64,000 nt of DNA from Portunus trituberculatus (lineage: Eukaryota > Arthropoda > Malacostraca > Decapoda > Portunidae), in NCBI RefSeq assembly GCF_017591435.1, contig NC_059272.1, forward strand, positions 5,169,292 through 5,233,291. Direction: 5' to 3'. The notes under the pieces were generated by a model, which saw only the letters and a list, made by a program, of their open reading frames with translations, was not told the DNA's origin and ran no database searches. Made by a program: the position numbers and the translations under genes. Positions within the stretch are counted from its first letter, which is position 1, and every line of letters begins with the position of its first letter. Of this stretch, positions 22,509 to 33,693 are shown one piece after another.

Positions 22509-24371
22509 TCAAATGAGACATTGGTGAGGGAAACTGTAGACAAAAAGAGATGTGTGGTGATATTTGGTGTGGAGGAGGATAAGACACCGAGTAAAATGGA
22601 GAGAGAGAAAACATAAAAAGGTGATAAATAATATCATTAATGTGGTGCAGGAGGAGGAAAAGACCTAGTACAAGAAATAGAGGACTTCCATAGAATTGGA
22701 AAGTTCACAAGAGAAGGTATGAGGCCAATAAGAATCAAACTTAAGTCACAAAAGGATGTAGATGAATTGGTGGAGAAGTCATGGAGGCTAGCCCAGCAGG
22801 AAACAACAAGGAAGATTTGGTTGAGAAGAGATCTCGGTGAAAAGGAAAGAGAAATGTTAAATGAGTTGAGAAAGGAGGCTTTGAAAAAAATGAAGAGAGG
22901 ACAGAAGAGGAGAAGAAAGAGTTTTTCTGGAGAATCTTGGATATGAGACTGAGGAAGTGGTTCATAACCCAGAAAAGTACAGCAAGAAAGGACTAAAGAA
23001 ACTTACGTATGAGCGGAATGTAATGTATTCCAACATAAATGGAGTGATATCGGGGATTTTAGAACTCAACGATTACTTGAGGGACAAGAACCCAGATATT
23101 GTGGGTCTTACTGAAACAAAACTGACTTTGTGAGTGTCAATTTGGTTTTAGAAAAGGGCGTTCATGCACGACAAACCTGATATGTTACTATTCGAGGGTG
23201 ATAGATGTAATACAGGAAAGAGATGGTTGGGCTGATGGAATATATCTGGATTTAAAAAAGGCCTTTGATAAGGTACCACACCGGAGACTGATCTGGAAAC
23301 TTGAAATGGTAGGAGGAGTGCATGGCAGTTTACTAAAATGGATGGAAGACTTTTTGGTAGGAAGAGAAATGAGAACAATAATTAAGGACAGACCATTAGA
23401 ATGGGGCTTGGTGGAGAGTGGAGTTCCACAGGGATCAGTGTTGGCACCAGTAATGTTCGCGGTCTACATAAATGACATGGTGGATGGGGTGTCCAGTTAT
23501 GTGAGCCTATTTGCAGGCGATGCAAAATTGTTAAGAAAAGTGAGATGTGACAAAGATTGCGAACTACTCCAGGAAGACTTGGACAGAATATGGATATGGA
23601 GCTGTACATGGCAAATGGAGTTCAACACGACAAAATGCAAGAAAATAGAGTTTGGCAAGAGTGAAAGAAGAATCAGGAGTATGTACAAGATAGGAAATGA
23701 AGACATAAAACCAGTCATGAAGAAAAAGACCTTGGGGTGACAATTACCAATGACCTATCGCCAGAGAGACATATAAACAAAATAATTGGAGAAGTATTGA
23801 ACTTATTGAGGAACATAAGAGTGGCGTCAGATATTTAGATGAAGAAATGATGAAGAAAATAATTACTGCAATGATAAGACCGAGGCTTGAATATGCAACA
23901 ATACAGTGGGCTCGAACTTAAAGAAACACATAAGGAAACTAGAGAAAGTACAGAGGGCTGCAACAAAAATGGTGCCTGACTTAAGAGATTTGACTTATGA
24001 AGACAGACTGAAAAGAATGCAACTTCCGACCCTGGAAAACAGAAGAGAAAGGGGAGACCTGATAGCAATATACAGAGTGATGATTGGCATGGAAAAATGG
24101 ATAGGGAAGATCTGTGTATGTGGAATGAAAGAATGTCGAGAGGGCATGGGAAAAACTAAAATGGCCACTTATAGGAGAGATGTGAAAAAATATAGCTTCC
24201 CTCATAGAAGGGTGGAAGCATGGAATAGTTTAGACGTGGAAGTGGTCAACGCAAGGAATATTCATGATTTTAAGAAAAAGCTGGACATTAATAGATATGG
24301 AGACGGGACAACACGAGCATAGCTCTTTTCCCGTATGTTACAATTAGGTAAATACAATTAGGTAAATACAC
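22509..24371 (+). mobile_element. CR1/L2-like LINE family C, internally deleted
   Basis: A plus-strand element with the end of ORF1 (22530-22990), the first ~40 codons of ORF2, then a jump straight to the middle of the RT at about 23130, and a complete 3' end. The tail is CAATTAGGTAAATA repeated twice, a variant of the family A tail. The 5' part is missing at the Gypsy junction. The tail joins the 5' end of LINE A3 directly. Confidence 0.88.
23020..24322 (+). pseudogene. LINE C ORF2 with deletion and catalytic change
   Basis: The endonuclease N terminus (MYSNINGVISGILELNDYLR, PDIVGLTETKL) runs into the RT at CQFGFRKGRSCTTNLICYYS, so most of the endonuclease and the first RT blocks are lost. 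Later blocks KKAFDKVPHRRLIWKLE and GVPQGSVLAPVMFAVYINDM are good. The catalytic box reads FAGDAK instead of FADDAK (GAT to GGC), losing one aspartate. Frameshifts occur near 23740 and 23890. The C-terminal part (KLEKVQRAATKMVPDLRDLT, KKYSFPHRRVEAWNSL) is intact. Confidence 0.87.
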
Positions 24372-24506
24372 GAGATGCGGTAGAGAAGGACGCAATACCG
24401 TCGCTCCCGAGAATCAGCTGATCTTCACTACCTTTGTTTGGGTTTACAGTGGCCTGGGCGAAAAGTGTGGACTCATTTTTTTTCATGAATACAGTGTTAA
24501 ATAATA

Positions 24507-25540
24507 ATGAGTGAGAAAGATATTCCATCTAAATGCAGGTATGTGACAAGGGAAAGAATGAAAGCTGATGATGCCAATGTTGGTGAGGGAGAAAGAGAAT
24601 TTGAAGGCTTTGATACGGCGCAAACTTCACTATTTGATAGAGTCTTGACTATCAAACGTAAATTAGATAAATTGATAAAGGAGAATATGGGAATGAAAGA
24701 GAATGAAGAACAGGATAAAGAGCTCCAGAAATTGAAAGAAAGGATAAAAAGAGTGGAAGAAAACGAAACTAGGCTAAGAACCGAAAAGGAAGAATTAAAA
24801 GTGGAAGTAGCGAACTACAAGAAATTGATGGAAGAAGGACTCGGTAAAGCCGAGAAAGAAAAAGAGAAGCTAAAAGATCTAGTTAACAAAGAAGAAGAAA
24901 GAGTACAAGACGTGATTAAAAAAAAAGTACAAGCATGGAGAATCCAAGATAAGAAAGACAAGAAATAATTTCAAGAAGTATTTCAAGAACAGTTAAAAGA
25001 AAGAGATGAAAATATGACAAGTAAAATGATAGGAGTCCTCAAGAAAAAAGAAAATTTAGTAAGAGAAATTGCAGAAAAAAAGAAGAGTGTAATTATTTTT
25101 GAACTGAAAGAAAAAAATGTTAAATATAGACCAAGAAGGGAAAAAGACGAAATGAAATCAGTAAAAGACCTACTAAAACATCTGAATAACGAGGATAGAC
25201 AGAACTTAGAAGAGGAAGTAGAAGAAATCCATAGAATGGGACCATATCAAGAAGGAACAGTGAGACCAATTAAGATATTACTAAAATCACAAGCAGCAGC
25301 AGAAGTACTATATAGAAAAACAAAACTCAGAGAAACATTAGGTTGCAAAGATATATATATATAAAGAAAAATAGAAACGAGGAGGAAAGGAAGAGACACA
25401 ATGAACTGGTGGCAGAAGCAAGAGAAAAAAATAATGAAAGGTCAGAGGAGGAGAAGGCATTTTTTTGGAGAATTATAAGAGACAGGATAAGGAAATGGTA
25501 TATAAAAGAGAAGGAAGAGAAAAAAATGGAGCAAGTTTAA
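24507..25540 (+). pseudogene. LINE A3 ORF1
   Basis: Starts MSEKDIPSKCRYVTRERMKA. A charged coiled coil follows (KENEEQDKELQKLKERIKRV) and an RRM-like part beginning KSVIIFELKEKNVK, with a NLEEEVEEIHRMGPYQEG loop and a SQAAAEVLYRKTKLRE helix. An in-frame TAA at 24966-24968 and a frameshift near 25360 (in an AT repeat) break it. The carboxyl end (IIRDRIRKWYIKEKEEKKME) is conserved. RNA-binding role inferred from the family. Confidence 0.85.
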
Positions 25541-25568
25541 CTAAAATGATAAGAACAAGAGATTAAAA

Positions 25569-28361
25569 ATGATGTATACAAACATAGATGGGATTTTATC
25601 TAGTAAATTAGAATTAAGAGATTACATAAAGAAAGAAGAACCAGATATTGTATGCCTGGTGGAAACAAAGTTAAATGAGGCAATAAAAATAGACATAGAT
25701 AAAAGGTATAATATATGGAGGAGAGACAGAGTGGGTAAAGGAGGAGGAGTCGTCATGATGATGTTAAGGAAGGAGATAGTGGTAAATCAAGTGGAGTTGG
25801 GGGAAGGAAAATCAGAAATACTGTATGTTAAGATGCATATTAACAAAAAGGAGTTAACAATCATTGTAACATATGTGCCACCAAAACAAACTCATGGACT
25901 AACCAAGAATATAGAGACATGAAAGATGACACAATAAGGAGTCTTACAAGAATCATTAAGGAAAGGAGAAAAGTGATATTGGTAGGAGATTTCAACTGTA
26001 AGGAGGTAGACTGGGAAAATTATGAAAGTGGTATGGGGAAGATGCCTGGGAGATAGATTCCTGAACCTAATGATAGATAATTTGATGGTCCAAAGAGTAA
26101 AGGAAAACACAAGATTCAGAGGAAACGATGAGCCGGCAAGATTAGACCTAGTTTTACAAGGGATATACCAATTAACGATGATATAAGATACAAGTGCCCA
26201 TTGGGAAAGAGTGACCATGTAATATTAGAAATGGATATAGAAGAAGGAAAGGAAGATAGAGATGAATCATACAAAGGAGACCGATTAAATTACAGAAAGG
26301 CTGATATTGAGAATCTCAAGAACTATTTTAAAACGTAAACTGGGAGGAGATGGAAAACTCATTAACGGTTCAAGAGAAATATAACTTATTTTTGGAAATA
26401 TACAAAACTGGGGTCAGGAATATGTTCCGAAATATAGACCTAAAGAAGAAGGAAAGAAAGATTGGTTTAATGCAAGATGTGCTAGGGCAAAGGAGAAACG
26501 AGATGGAGCATGGAAAAGGTGGAGAAGAAACAGAAATCCAGAAAATAAGGAAAACTTCAAAACAGCAAGAAATGAATATGCTAAGGTGAGAAAGGAAGAA
26601 GAAAAGAACTATGAAAAGGACATTGTCGAAAAATGTAAGGAACAACCAAAATTGTTCTACAGATTCATAAATGGAAAAATAAGACAAAAAGAAACAATAG
26701 AAAGGTTAAAAGGAGAAAACGGAATGGTGGAAGACCCAAAAGTATGGCAGAACTGTTAAATAGTAAATTTCATGAGGTCTTTACTAAGGAATCCAAATTT
26801 GAAAGACCACAGGGTAATAGAGACTGTCTATATGAAAGAGATTAAAGTAACCAAGCTTGAAATAAAAAGTTGATGACGGAATTGGATGAGGAAAAGGCAA
26901 TGGGACCGGATGAAGTCTCAGGCAGAATACTGAAAGAATGTAGGGAAGAACTAGCAAGTCCAATATACAACATCATAAAATGCTCAATAGAAAATGGAAC
27001 AGTGCCAGTGGAATGGAAAAGAGCTGAGGTGGTTCCCATATATAAGAGCGGAAGGAAGGAAGAACCTTTAAATTACAGACCGGTATCACTAACTAGTGTA
27101 ATATGCAAGATGTGTGAAAAAGTAATAAAGAAGCAATGGATTGAGTTTCTTGAAGACAACAAAATATTATCAAATAGCCAATTTGGTTTTAGAAAAGGTC
27201 GGTCATGTGTGACAAATTTATTGAGTTTCTACTCTAGAATAGTTGATAAAGTACAAGAGAGAGGGATGGGTTGACTGTATTTATTTAGATCTAAAAAAGG
27301 CTTTTGATAAAGTGCCACATGAAAGATTACTATGGAAGTTAGAGGAGAAGGGTGGCTTAAAAGGAAGCACATTGAGATGGATGAAGAATTACTTAAGGGG
27401 AGAGAAATAAGGACGATAGTTAAAGATATGAAGTCCAAGTGGAGAACAGTAGACAGCGGAGTGCCACAGGGTCAGTATTGGCACCAATACTTTTCTCGTA
27501 TATATAAATGACATGCCAGAGGAGTGAACAGCTACATAAATCTGTTTGCGGACGATGCGAAACTGTGCAGAGTCATTAAACAAAAGAGGATTGTGAAATA
27601 CTACAGGAAGACTTAAACAAGATCTGGAAATGGAGCAAAAAATGGGAGATGGAATTCAATGTGGACAAAAGCCATGTCATGGAAATGGGAAAAAGTGAAA
27701 GACGACCAGTGGGAATCTATAAGATGGGAGATGGAGTAGAACTAGAAAAAGTAAAAAGGAAAAGGACTTGGGAGTGACAATGGAAGAAAATAATCAACCG
27801 GTAAGCCATATTGATAGAATTTTCAGAGACGTATAATTTGCTAAGGAATATTGGAGTAGCATTTCACTATATGGACAAGGAAATGATGAAGAAATTGATA
27901 AGTACTAAAATAAGACCTAGATTGGAATATGCAGGAGTTGTGTGGACTCCCATAAAAGAAACACATAAGAAAATTAGAGACTACAAAAATGGCTACAAGA
28001 ATGGTTCCAGAATTTAAAGGGATGGCATATGAGGAGAGACTAAAGGCAATGGATCTACCAACCTTGGAGCAGAGAAGAGAGAGGGATCTGATACAAGTTT
28101 ATAAATTGATTAACGGAATGGATGAAGTGGATAATGAGAAACTGATCCTGAGAGAAGAATATGACTTTAGAAGCACAAGATCGCATAGTAAGAAACTAAG
28201 GAAGGGACGATGTCTGAGAGATGTTAAAAATTTAGTTTCCGCAAAGATGTGTTGAGACTTGGAACAGTTTGAGTGAGGAAGTGGTGTCAGCAAAGAGTGT
28301 ACATAGTTTTAAAGAAAAATTGGATAAGTGTAGATATGGAGACGGGACCACACGAGCATAA
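25569..28361 (+). pseudogene. LINE A3 ORF2 (endonuclease-reverse transcriptase)
   Basis: The endonuclease starts MMYTNIDGILSSKLELRDYI, with PDIVCLVETKLNEA and GDFNCKEVDW (read across frames), and a SDHVIL histidine block. RT blocks GPDEVSGRILKECREELASP, PLNYRPVSLTSVICKMCEKV and NSQFGFRKGRSCVTNLL are clear. At least ten single-base losses, mostly in A, G or T runs (for example near 26325, 26745, 27265, 27470, 27580 and 27760), shift the frame. The FADDAK box is intact. The C-terminal block PIKETHKKIRDYKNGYKNGS is a shifted reading shared with copy A4. Confidence 0.88.
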
Positions 28362-28421
28362 AGCCCAGGCCCTGTAAAACTACAACTAGGTAAAACTAGG
28401 TAAATACACACACATATATAC

Positions 28422-28423
<2 letters not shown>

Positions 28424-28499
<76 letters not shown>
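28424..28499. repeat. (GA)n microsatellite
   Basis: About 38 GA units directly after the (CA)n that ends LINE A3. Confidence 0.97.
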
Positions 28500-28501
<2 letters not shown>

Positions 28502-29437
28502 GTGCTAATCCCTACTGCCTGCATCTTCTCCTTTCCTTCCCCCCTCATCACTCTGTGTCTTTAAAAGGAGAAAGCAGGTGAGGAGAGGGTAGCAGGTCAC
28601 GGTCACAAACCAATTACGGCTTGTTTTACGGAAGAGGTTGGCAGACATGTGTCCAACCATGTAGAGGAAAACAAAACAAAAAAAAATTGTCAATTCATTT
28701 TGATCAATTCACCAAGACATTTTACAATGAAGGTTCAAAAGAAACCATCAGCAACGTCACGGCAATCTGCCATTTCATGACTGAGCTGAACACTCTAAGT
28801 CATTATTAATGTGATGAAAGGAGATAATGATACTGTGAACTAATTATTACTCATGATGTCCAGCTTTATTGTGAGAATTATGTGATGTATAGTTGTGATG
28901 ATGAAACTAGTGAGAAAAAAGTGTTTGAAAGGATCATAGCAGTCTTTTGATATAAACAGAGGGTGGAGAAACATGGTAGTGAGGCATGGGGTGAGGCGAG
29001 GGTCTACAGGGGGAAGGGAGGGGAGATAACACGCGTGATGGAGGGGAGGCGAGGGTTCAAGGTCAAGATGTCAGCCACACCTAACTGCAATTATACATTT
29101 GTTTCTTGTTGTTCTTTTAGGATGTGAGTCATGCTATGATGCAACTGCACGACCTATTTAAAAATGGCTTCCTACTGGGAAAGGTTTTTAATTATCAAAA
29201 AAATAAACTACACCATGTAGTAATTAAGAGTCTGAAGGTTTCGGAGAGACAATAATCACAAAATAAATCCTGCACCGCCACCCTAAAGTTCGGGTAGAAC
29301 TGCTCACCCATTTTTTTTCTCTTTTTGGTGGAAGGAGTGAAATTTGTAGAAGTCTGACAATCACATTTGTTGGACCAACCTTTCCCCCTATTAGTCCGAG
29401 GTAGCGAGTGTCAATAGTAGTTACAGTTCCTAATGTA
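28500..29437. other. Unassigned AT-rich sequence
   Basis: Nothing recognised. Open frames are short, on both strands, and match no family I know. There is no clear inverted or direct repeat structure. Confidence 0.4.
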
Positions 29438-29678
29438 GTGGTCCCTCCAGCTATCTTAATTTTTCAGCTCCCCCTTTGCAGCTCATTTATTCAGATGATA
29501 TAACATCTAATGAAAATATGACAACGGAAACTAATTCAACCCTAACTTTAACCAAGGTTATGTTAGCTTAAAGTTAGGATTAGGTTAGTTTTGGTTATCA
29601 CATTTTCATTATGTAATGTTGGCTTAGTGAGAGCTGTAAGAGCTGAACTGGGAAGCGAAAGAAACTGGAGGGACCAGT
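29438..29678. mobile_element. Short MITE with TGGTCCCTCCAG terminal repeats
   Basis: About 240 bp. The left end TGGTCCCTCCAGCT pairs with the right end CTGGAGGGACCA. An internal inverted repeat CCTAACTTTAA...TTAAAGTTAGG surrounds a GGTTAG-rich centre. A second, interrupted copy lies at 14.0-15.03 kb. No coding capacity. The superfamily is not decided because no clean duplication is visible. Confidence 0.7.
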
Positions 29679-29852
29679 GCCAGAGTTCTTGCTAATAAAT
29701 ATTACTTTGTTGATCAAGAAAAGTAGATAAATGAAAAATAACTTTATTCAACAACACTTTTATAGAATTTTGATTATCCATCTCACATCTACAGGTTCAT
29801 GGTACATGAATACTGATTTATGACTGTCATCATCATTGATATTTTCTTTCAG

Positions 29853-30105
29853 GGCTCACAAATAGATGCGAAACGTTGTGGAACAAGGGATTGGGCAGCT
29901 CAAATGCCATTTTAACATCCTACACGGTGAGGTCTGGGTCAGCCCCCCAGTTAAGGTGTGCAATATGGTGCACGTATGTGTCATGTTGCACCACTTTCGT
30001 AAATATAGGATTACTTCTATTTCTACTAATGCAGCACACTCAGATTTTGAAGAGCAGCAGCACAACATCTTACAAGAAGTGCCACCACTTCCAGCTGCTC
30101 AATGA
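29853..30105 (+). pseudogene. HARBI1-like (PIF/Harbinger) nuclease, last-exon relic
   Basis: After a polypyrimidine/AG acceptor (TTTTCTTTCAG at 29842-29852), the plus strand reads AHK, an in-frame TAG, then MRNVVEQGIGQLKCHFNILH and VSPPVKVCNMVHVCVMLHHF. This follows the HARBI1 C-terminal block, where AHKRTRNVVERTFGRLK is typical: the TAG sits on the Arg and the next residue is Met for Thr. The catalytic Glu of the third DDE position would be the E in VVEQ. Ends at TGA. HARBI1-type proteins are transposases or their domesticated relatives. With the stop codon and no other exon found, this is a dead copy. Confidence 0.72.
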
Positions 30106-30553
30106 AATCCAGGTCACCTGTATTGAGATGAATTCTGCAACCTGCATTTCAAGCATGTTGATTATTCTGTACCAACATACAATGGCTTTTGTAACTGATC
30201 TTGGATACATCCACTTATCATTCATTAGCATCTCATTACTGTTGATAACCTTTTTTTTTTCTTTTTTTCTTTCTCTCCAGCAATTCTGCCTGAAGCATGG
30301 ATCTCTTGTCCCTCGGCACACATGGCCAGTCACATGCCAAGGTCCTGTCACTTATATTTGTAATATAATCAACTGACCAACATCCCACATCTTTCAGACT
30401 TGCATCTACCTCCCATGTTAATCTTACTTTCTTGTACATTTTTATACTGGATCATTCCCACATAATCTAATATTTTTCTATGAACACCATATGCAACATA
30501 ACTAATCAACCATGCAATTCCTTGCTTTTTCCACTTGCCATTACTCACTTGAG
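30106..30553. other. Unassigned sequence
   Basis: A second polypyrimidine/AG site (TTTCTCTCCAG near 30280) precedes a short open stretch (QFCLKHGSLVPRHTWPVTCQ) that I do not recognise. It may be 3' sequence of the HARBI1-type element. Confidence 0.35.
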
Positions 30554-30557
30554 TTAA

Positions 30558-32173
30558 AGGGAGGCAACAGCAAAAAAATGTGATTTTTTTCTACCCAAAA
30601 CTCAAAACTGAGTAATTAATACTGCTGTTAGCCTTGAAATGTCTACAGTTTTCTGTAAAAATGGCAAGTTCCTATCTTAATTCCTTATATGTTTAAATTG
30701 CTTTTATTTACGGACTTTAAAGGTCTCTTTAAATGCCCCGCCACGTGGTAGGCAACATGACTTGTCGTTGCTTATGATTTTGTAGTATTTTTCATTTTTT
30801 TTTTTTTTTCTATTTTCTAGTGTATTTATGTTATAGACTTTCATATAGTAACATCAGGACAGAGTGGGAGGGAGGCTATGTGCCTTGTACTAGACTGTGA
30901 GGTCGGCAGTCATAGGCAGTGTCTTGCCGGACGTTAATTTAGATTTAGATATGTTCCGCTCTGCAGCTTATCGTCTTTTGATTCTTCACACTTTTCCTGC
31001 ACTTTAGAACATTCAAAGTCATGGGTCGTCAATTAAAGATGAAGACCAACCCGAGAGAAAGGATGAAGAAAATGAATGAGAGAAGGGAGGAAGAGAGCAA
31101 AGATCTCAGTCGCTCAGCCCAGTGACATTCGCCACCACCCAATCATGACCTGACCCTCCCCCATACCACCTCAGCTTGTTCCCTCAACCTCACAGCTGTC
31201 AGCTTCACCATCACAAGCAACAACCGATTCACAAAAAACAAGGATGGATACATGTTTTCATCTTTTGAAAAGCAAGATTCCTCCTCCTTTTAAAGATGAA
31301 AAATTCATTATTTTTCAGTCACAACTTGAAAGTCTTATCAAGAAAATGTACCAAATGCTGGAGTACCAAGACAATGGAGGCAACAAATAACAGCTTTGAG
31401 TCTTTGACACTTACATCACTGTCACGTGTTCCACATGCGGTAACAGTGACACACCAGTAACACCACGTCACTTGGTAGATGATGCTGGGAAGGAAAGATA
31501 CCTCACTGAGCTGAACTGCAAGCTTGTATATGAACTACAAGCTTGTATATGAGGTAATAAATGATCTTGGCTGTGCAGGATTGAACAGAATTGCCCAGGG
31601 ACTAAGCATGTAGCCAACAAACATCGTGATATGCACTGCTCAATAGAAAATGGTCCATATCTCAAAACTAAAGTTACTGATATTTCAAGTGCAATATCTC
31701 TGTTAGTTTTTAAGTAATTTTATATATAAAGGTATCAATGAAAAGAGGAAACATAGGTTTTTTTTTTCATTGTGAGACATTTTGAAAAAAACTACAGGTA
31801 TGTCTCTGGAAAAATTTAAAAAGGAAAAAAAAGAAAGTAGTTTTTTTGTCATCGATATCTAAGATTTTTTTTTTCAAATGTGAATTACAATAATCAAAAT
31901 GTTTCATGATGAAATAAAAAGCTCCATACATCTACAGCATGTACACTTATCTTTAAAGTAGTATGTTGAAAAACATTCGAGAAATAGCAAGGAATACCGA
32001 TGCTATTTATTACCGTTTTCAGTGTATTATATTTTTTTCTCTAAAACTAATGATCGTATTTCAATAATATTTGGGATTCTTGTAATTGAGGTACTAATAC
32101 ATAAACACACCAAATTTCATGAGAATCTGACGGAAAAAAATTGCACCTCTTAAGTAAAAACTGTCGCCTCCTC
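30558..32173 (+). mobile_element. TTAA-flanked DNA transposon 'K', copy K3 (both ends present)
   Basis: 1616 bp bounded by TTAA (30554-30557, 32174-32177). The left end AGGGAGGCAACAGCAAAAA pairs with the right end, reverse-complemented GAGGAGGCGACAGTTTTTAC: imperfect TIRs of about 16 bp. TTAA targets are used by piggyBac and Kolobok transposons. Copies K1 and K2 are fragments of the same family. Inside is a decayed coding region (31021-31660) that favours a Kolobok/Mutator-like enzyme over piggyBac. Confidence 0.72.
31021..31660 (+). pseudogene. Decayed transposase-like frame in element K3 (Mutator/Kolobok-type?)
   Basis: Begins ATG with MGRQLKMKTNPRERMKKMNE, a basic N terminus. Farther on, across stops and frame changes, a CSTCGNSDTPVTPRHLVDD stretch (one CxxC) and LGCAGLNRIAQGLSM are readable. 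The CxxC followed by a G-x-G-x3-L-type helix resembles the start of the Mutator-like domain in many arthropod transposases. No intact catalytic residues. The family call is tentative. Confidence 0.4.
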
Positions 32174-32177
32174 TTAA

Positions 32178-32405
32178 TCCTTACTATATGCACTCACACC
32201 ACCATTTGTACCCATTATATGACAACTGATTTTTTACAGCAATTATATTTTTGGATTGACATCTGCATAAATATAATGGAAGTAAGATTCAACACTCAAA
32301 AGACTATGTGTATCCTCTTTTACATTTATTTCACTGTTCCATTGTTTCTATTTCTTAGCAATTTCAGTTTTTATTTTCAGATATAGTAATTGTTTTATCC
32401 TACAG
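32178..32405. other. Unassigned AT-rich sequence
   Basis: No gene recognised. It ends with a polypyrimidine/AG site (TTTTATCCTACAG) directly before the 32.4-kb minisatellite. Confidence 0.35.
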
Positions 32406-32700
32406 GCTTCTGCCTTTTCCCTTGCAGCTGCTTCCTGTCCCCTTCCAGCTGCTACCTGTGCCCGTGCAGCTTCTCCAATGGCCCGTGCACATAGAGACCT
32501 CCTCTGCAGCTGACTTCACAGCACATGCAGCTTCCTCCCCTGCCTATGCAGCACCTACCATTGCAGATACAGCTTCTTCCCCTGCCTATGCAGCACCTAC
32601 CATTGCAGATACAGCTTCTTCCCCTGCCTATGCAACACCCGCCAATGCACGTGCAGCTGGTGCCAGCTCTTCTACCGCTGCTGCTACTGCTGGAGCATAA
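32406..32700 (+). repeat. 42-bp minisatellite, in-frame alanine-rich coding potential
   Basis: Three 42-bp units (32529-32570, 32571-32612, 32613-32654) of the type CTTCCCCTGCCTATGCAGCA + CCTACCATTGCAGATACAG; the third is diverged. Upstream are shorter GCAGCT-containing units. Because 42 is a multiple of three, the frame from 32422 encodes repeated SSPAYAAPTIADTA and stays open for 92 codons. The opening acceptor-like AG suggests it could be an exon, but no partner exon or conserved domain is seen. Confidence 0.6.
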
Positions 32701-32911
32701 GTGGCCGAGATAGTCTGGACAGCCACTTGTGCTATCTCTTCATCTTTACATATGGGGCTTGACAGAATGGTCTAAGGGCCTTCTACAAGGTAAATTTGTC
32801 CCTCAGCACCTTGCCCTTCACTGCAAGTAAAGAATACCATTATGAAATGGGTGTGAAAAAGACAATGAGTAATGAATTGGTGTTGATTTGACATTATATT
32901 CAGATACAGTA
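32701..32911. other. Unassigned sequence
   Basis: No gene recognised. Holds TGTTGATTTGACAT (32881-32894), which recurs near 55507. Confidence 0.35.
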
Positions 32912-32915
32912 TTAA

Positions 32916-33363
32916 CCCGAAAACTGCTGTACGCCTTCTGGGCGGCTTGGCGGTAAACTGCTGTACGCCTTCTGGAAGCGCTCTTTTTAAACAGGCACCA
33001 TAAAGTTCCCGTGATTCGTATTTCTTTGAAATTATTTTTTTGTGTTCTGATAACCTTTCTTTTAGTAATTTATTTCCTTCTAATAAGAATTTGGTTATTT
33101 ATATCATATTTATGAAGGCAAACAATGAAACCACTATGTTTTTATTTTATTTAGTCGACATTGCATTCCTCTCATAGATATTAGAGTTTGAGTCTCATGT
33201 ATGGTAAGAGGAAGCTATAATTTAGTAGTATAGAAGTTGTTTTTGTATAATAGAAAAGAGATAAAGCGAATAAGATTATGGAAACAAGACCATCTTCACT
33301 AGATGTTTGTAACACTGTCAGACGTGTCGGGGCCCTCAGAAAGGTCATGAGTCACGACTCATG

Positions 33364-33423
<60 letters not shown>
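32916..33423 (+). mobile_element. Left part of a TTAA-flanked element (candidate host of the LINE array)
   Basis: Begins after TTAA (32912-32915) with CCCGAAAACTGCTGTACGCC. The motif AAACTGCTGTACGCCTTCTGG occurs twice, 33 bp apart. A matching inverted end (GCCGCAGTTTACGGG then TTAA) lies at about 55436-55454, on the far side of the LINE array. The segment runs into (CT)n and (CA)n at 33370-33427, where LINE sequence begins. No transposase recognised. Confidence 0.45.

Positions 33424-33427
<4 letters not shown>
33370..33427. repeat. (CT)n(CA)n tract
   Basis: About 20 CT units then 9 CA units, joined directly to the LINE tail fragment. Confidence 0.95.
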
Positions 33428-33481
33428 GAGCATAAAGCCCAGGCCTTGTAAAACTACAACTAGGTAAATACAACTAGGTAA

Positions 33482-33484
<3 letters not shown>
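33428..33484 (+). mobile_element. LINE family A, 3'-tail fragment only
   Basis: About 57 bp: CGAGCATAAAGCCCAGG, then TTGTAAAACTACAACTAGG and two tail units. A maximally 5'-truncated LINE insertion inside (CA)n. Confidence 0.88.

Positions 33485-33557
<73 letters not shown>
33485..33557. repeat. (CA)n microsatellite between LINE copies
   Basis: About 36 CA units between the tail fragment and the 5' UTR of LINE A4. Confidence 0.96.
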
Positions 33558-33559
<2 letters not shown>

Positions 33560-33693
33560 AGCAGCAGAGGAAGGACGCGATACCGTCGCTCCCGAGAATC
33601 AGCTGATCTTCACTACCTTTGTTTGGGTTTACAGTGGCCTGGGCGATAAGTGTGGACTCATTTTTCCTTTCATGAATACAGTGTTAAATAATA

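Larger units (their letters stand above)
24372..28390 (+). mobile_element. CR1/L2-like LINE family A, copy A3 (full length, broken)
   Basis: Has the complete 5' UTR (GGACGCAATACCGTCGCTCC, GAATCAGCTGATCTTCAC), ORF1, ORF2 and the 3' end with CCCAGGCCCTGTAAAACTAC and the CTAGGTAAA tail. It abuts the tail of LINE C on the left with no spacer beyond the tail itself. A long (GA)n tract follows on the right. Compared with copy A4, many homopolymers are one base shorter. Confidence 0.94.

Noticed and set aside
30070..30439. Minus-strand frames near 30.1-30.4 kb as genes
   Set aside because: Shadow of the HARBI1-type relic and of a poly-T tract; no conserved motif.
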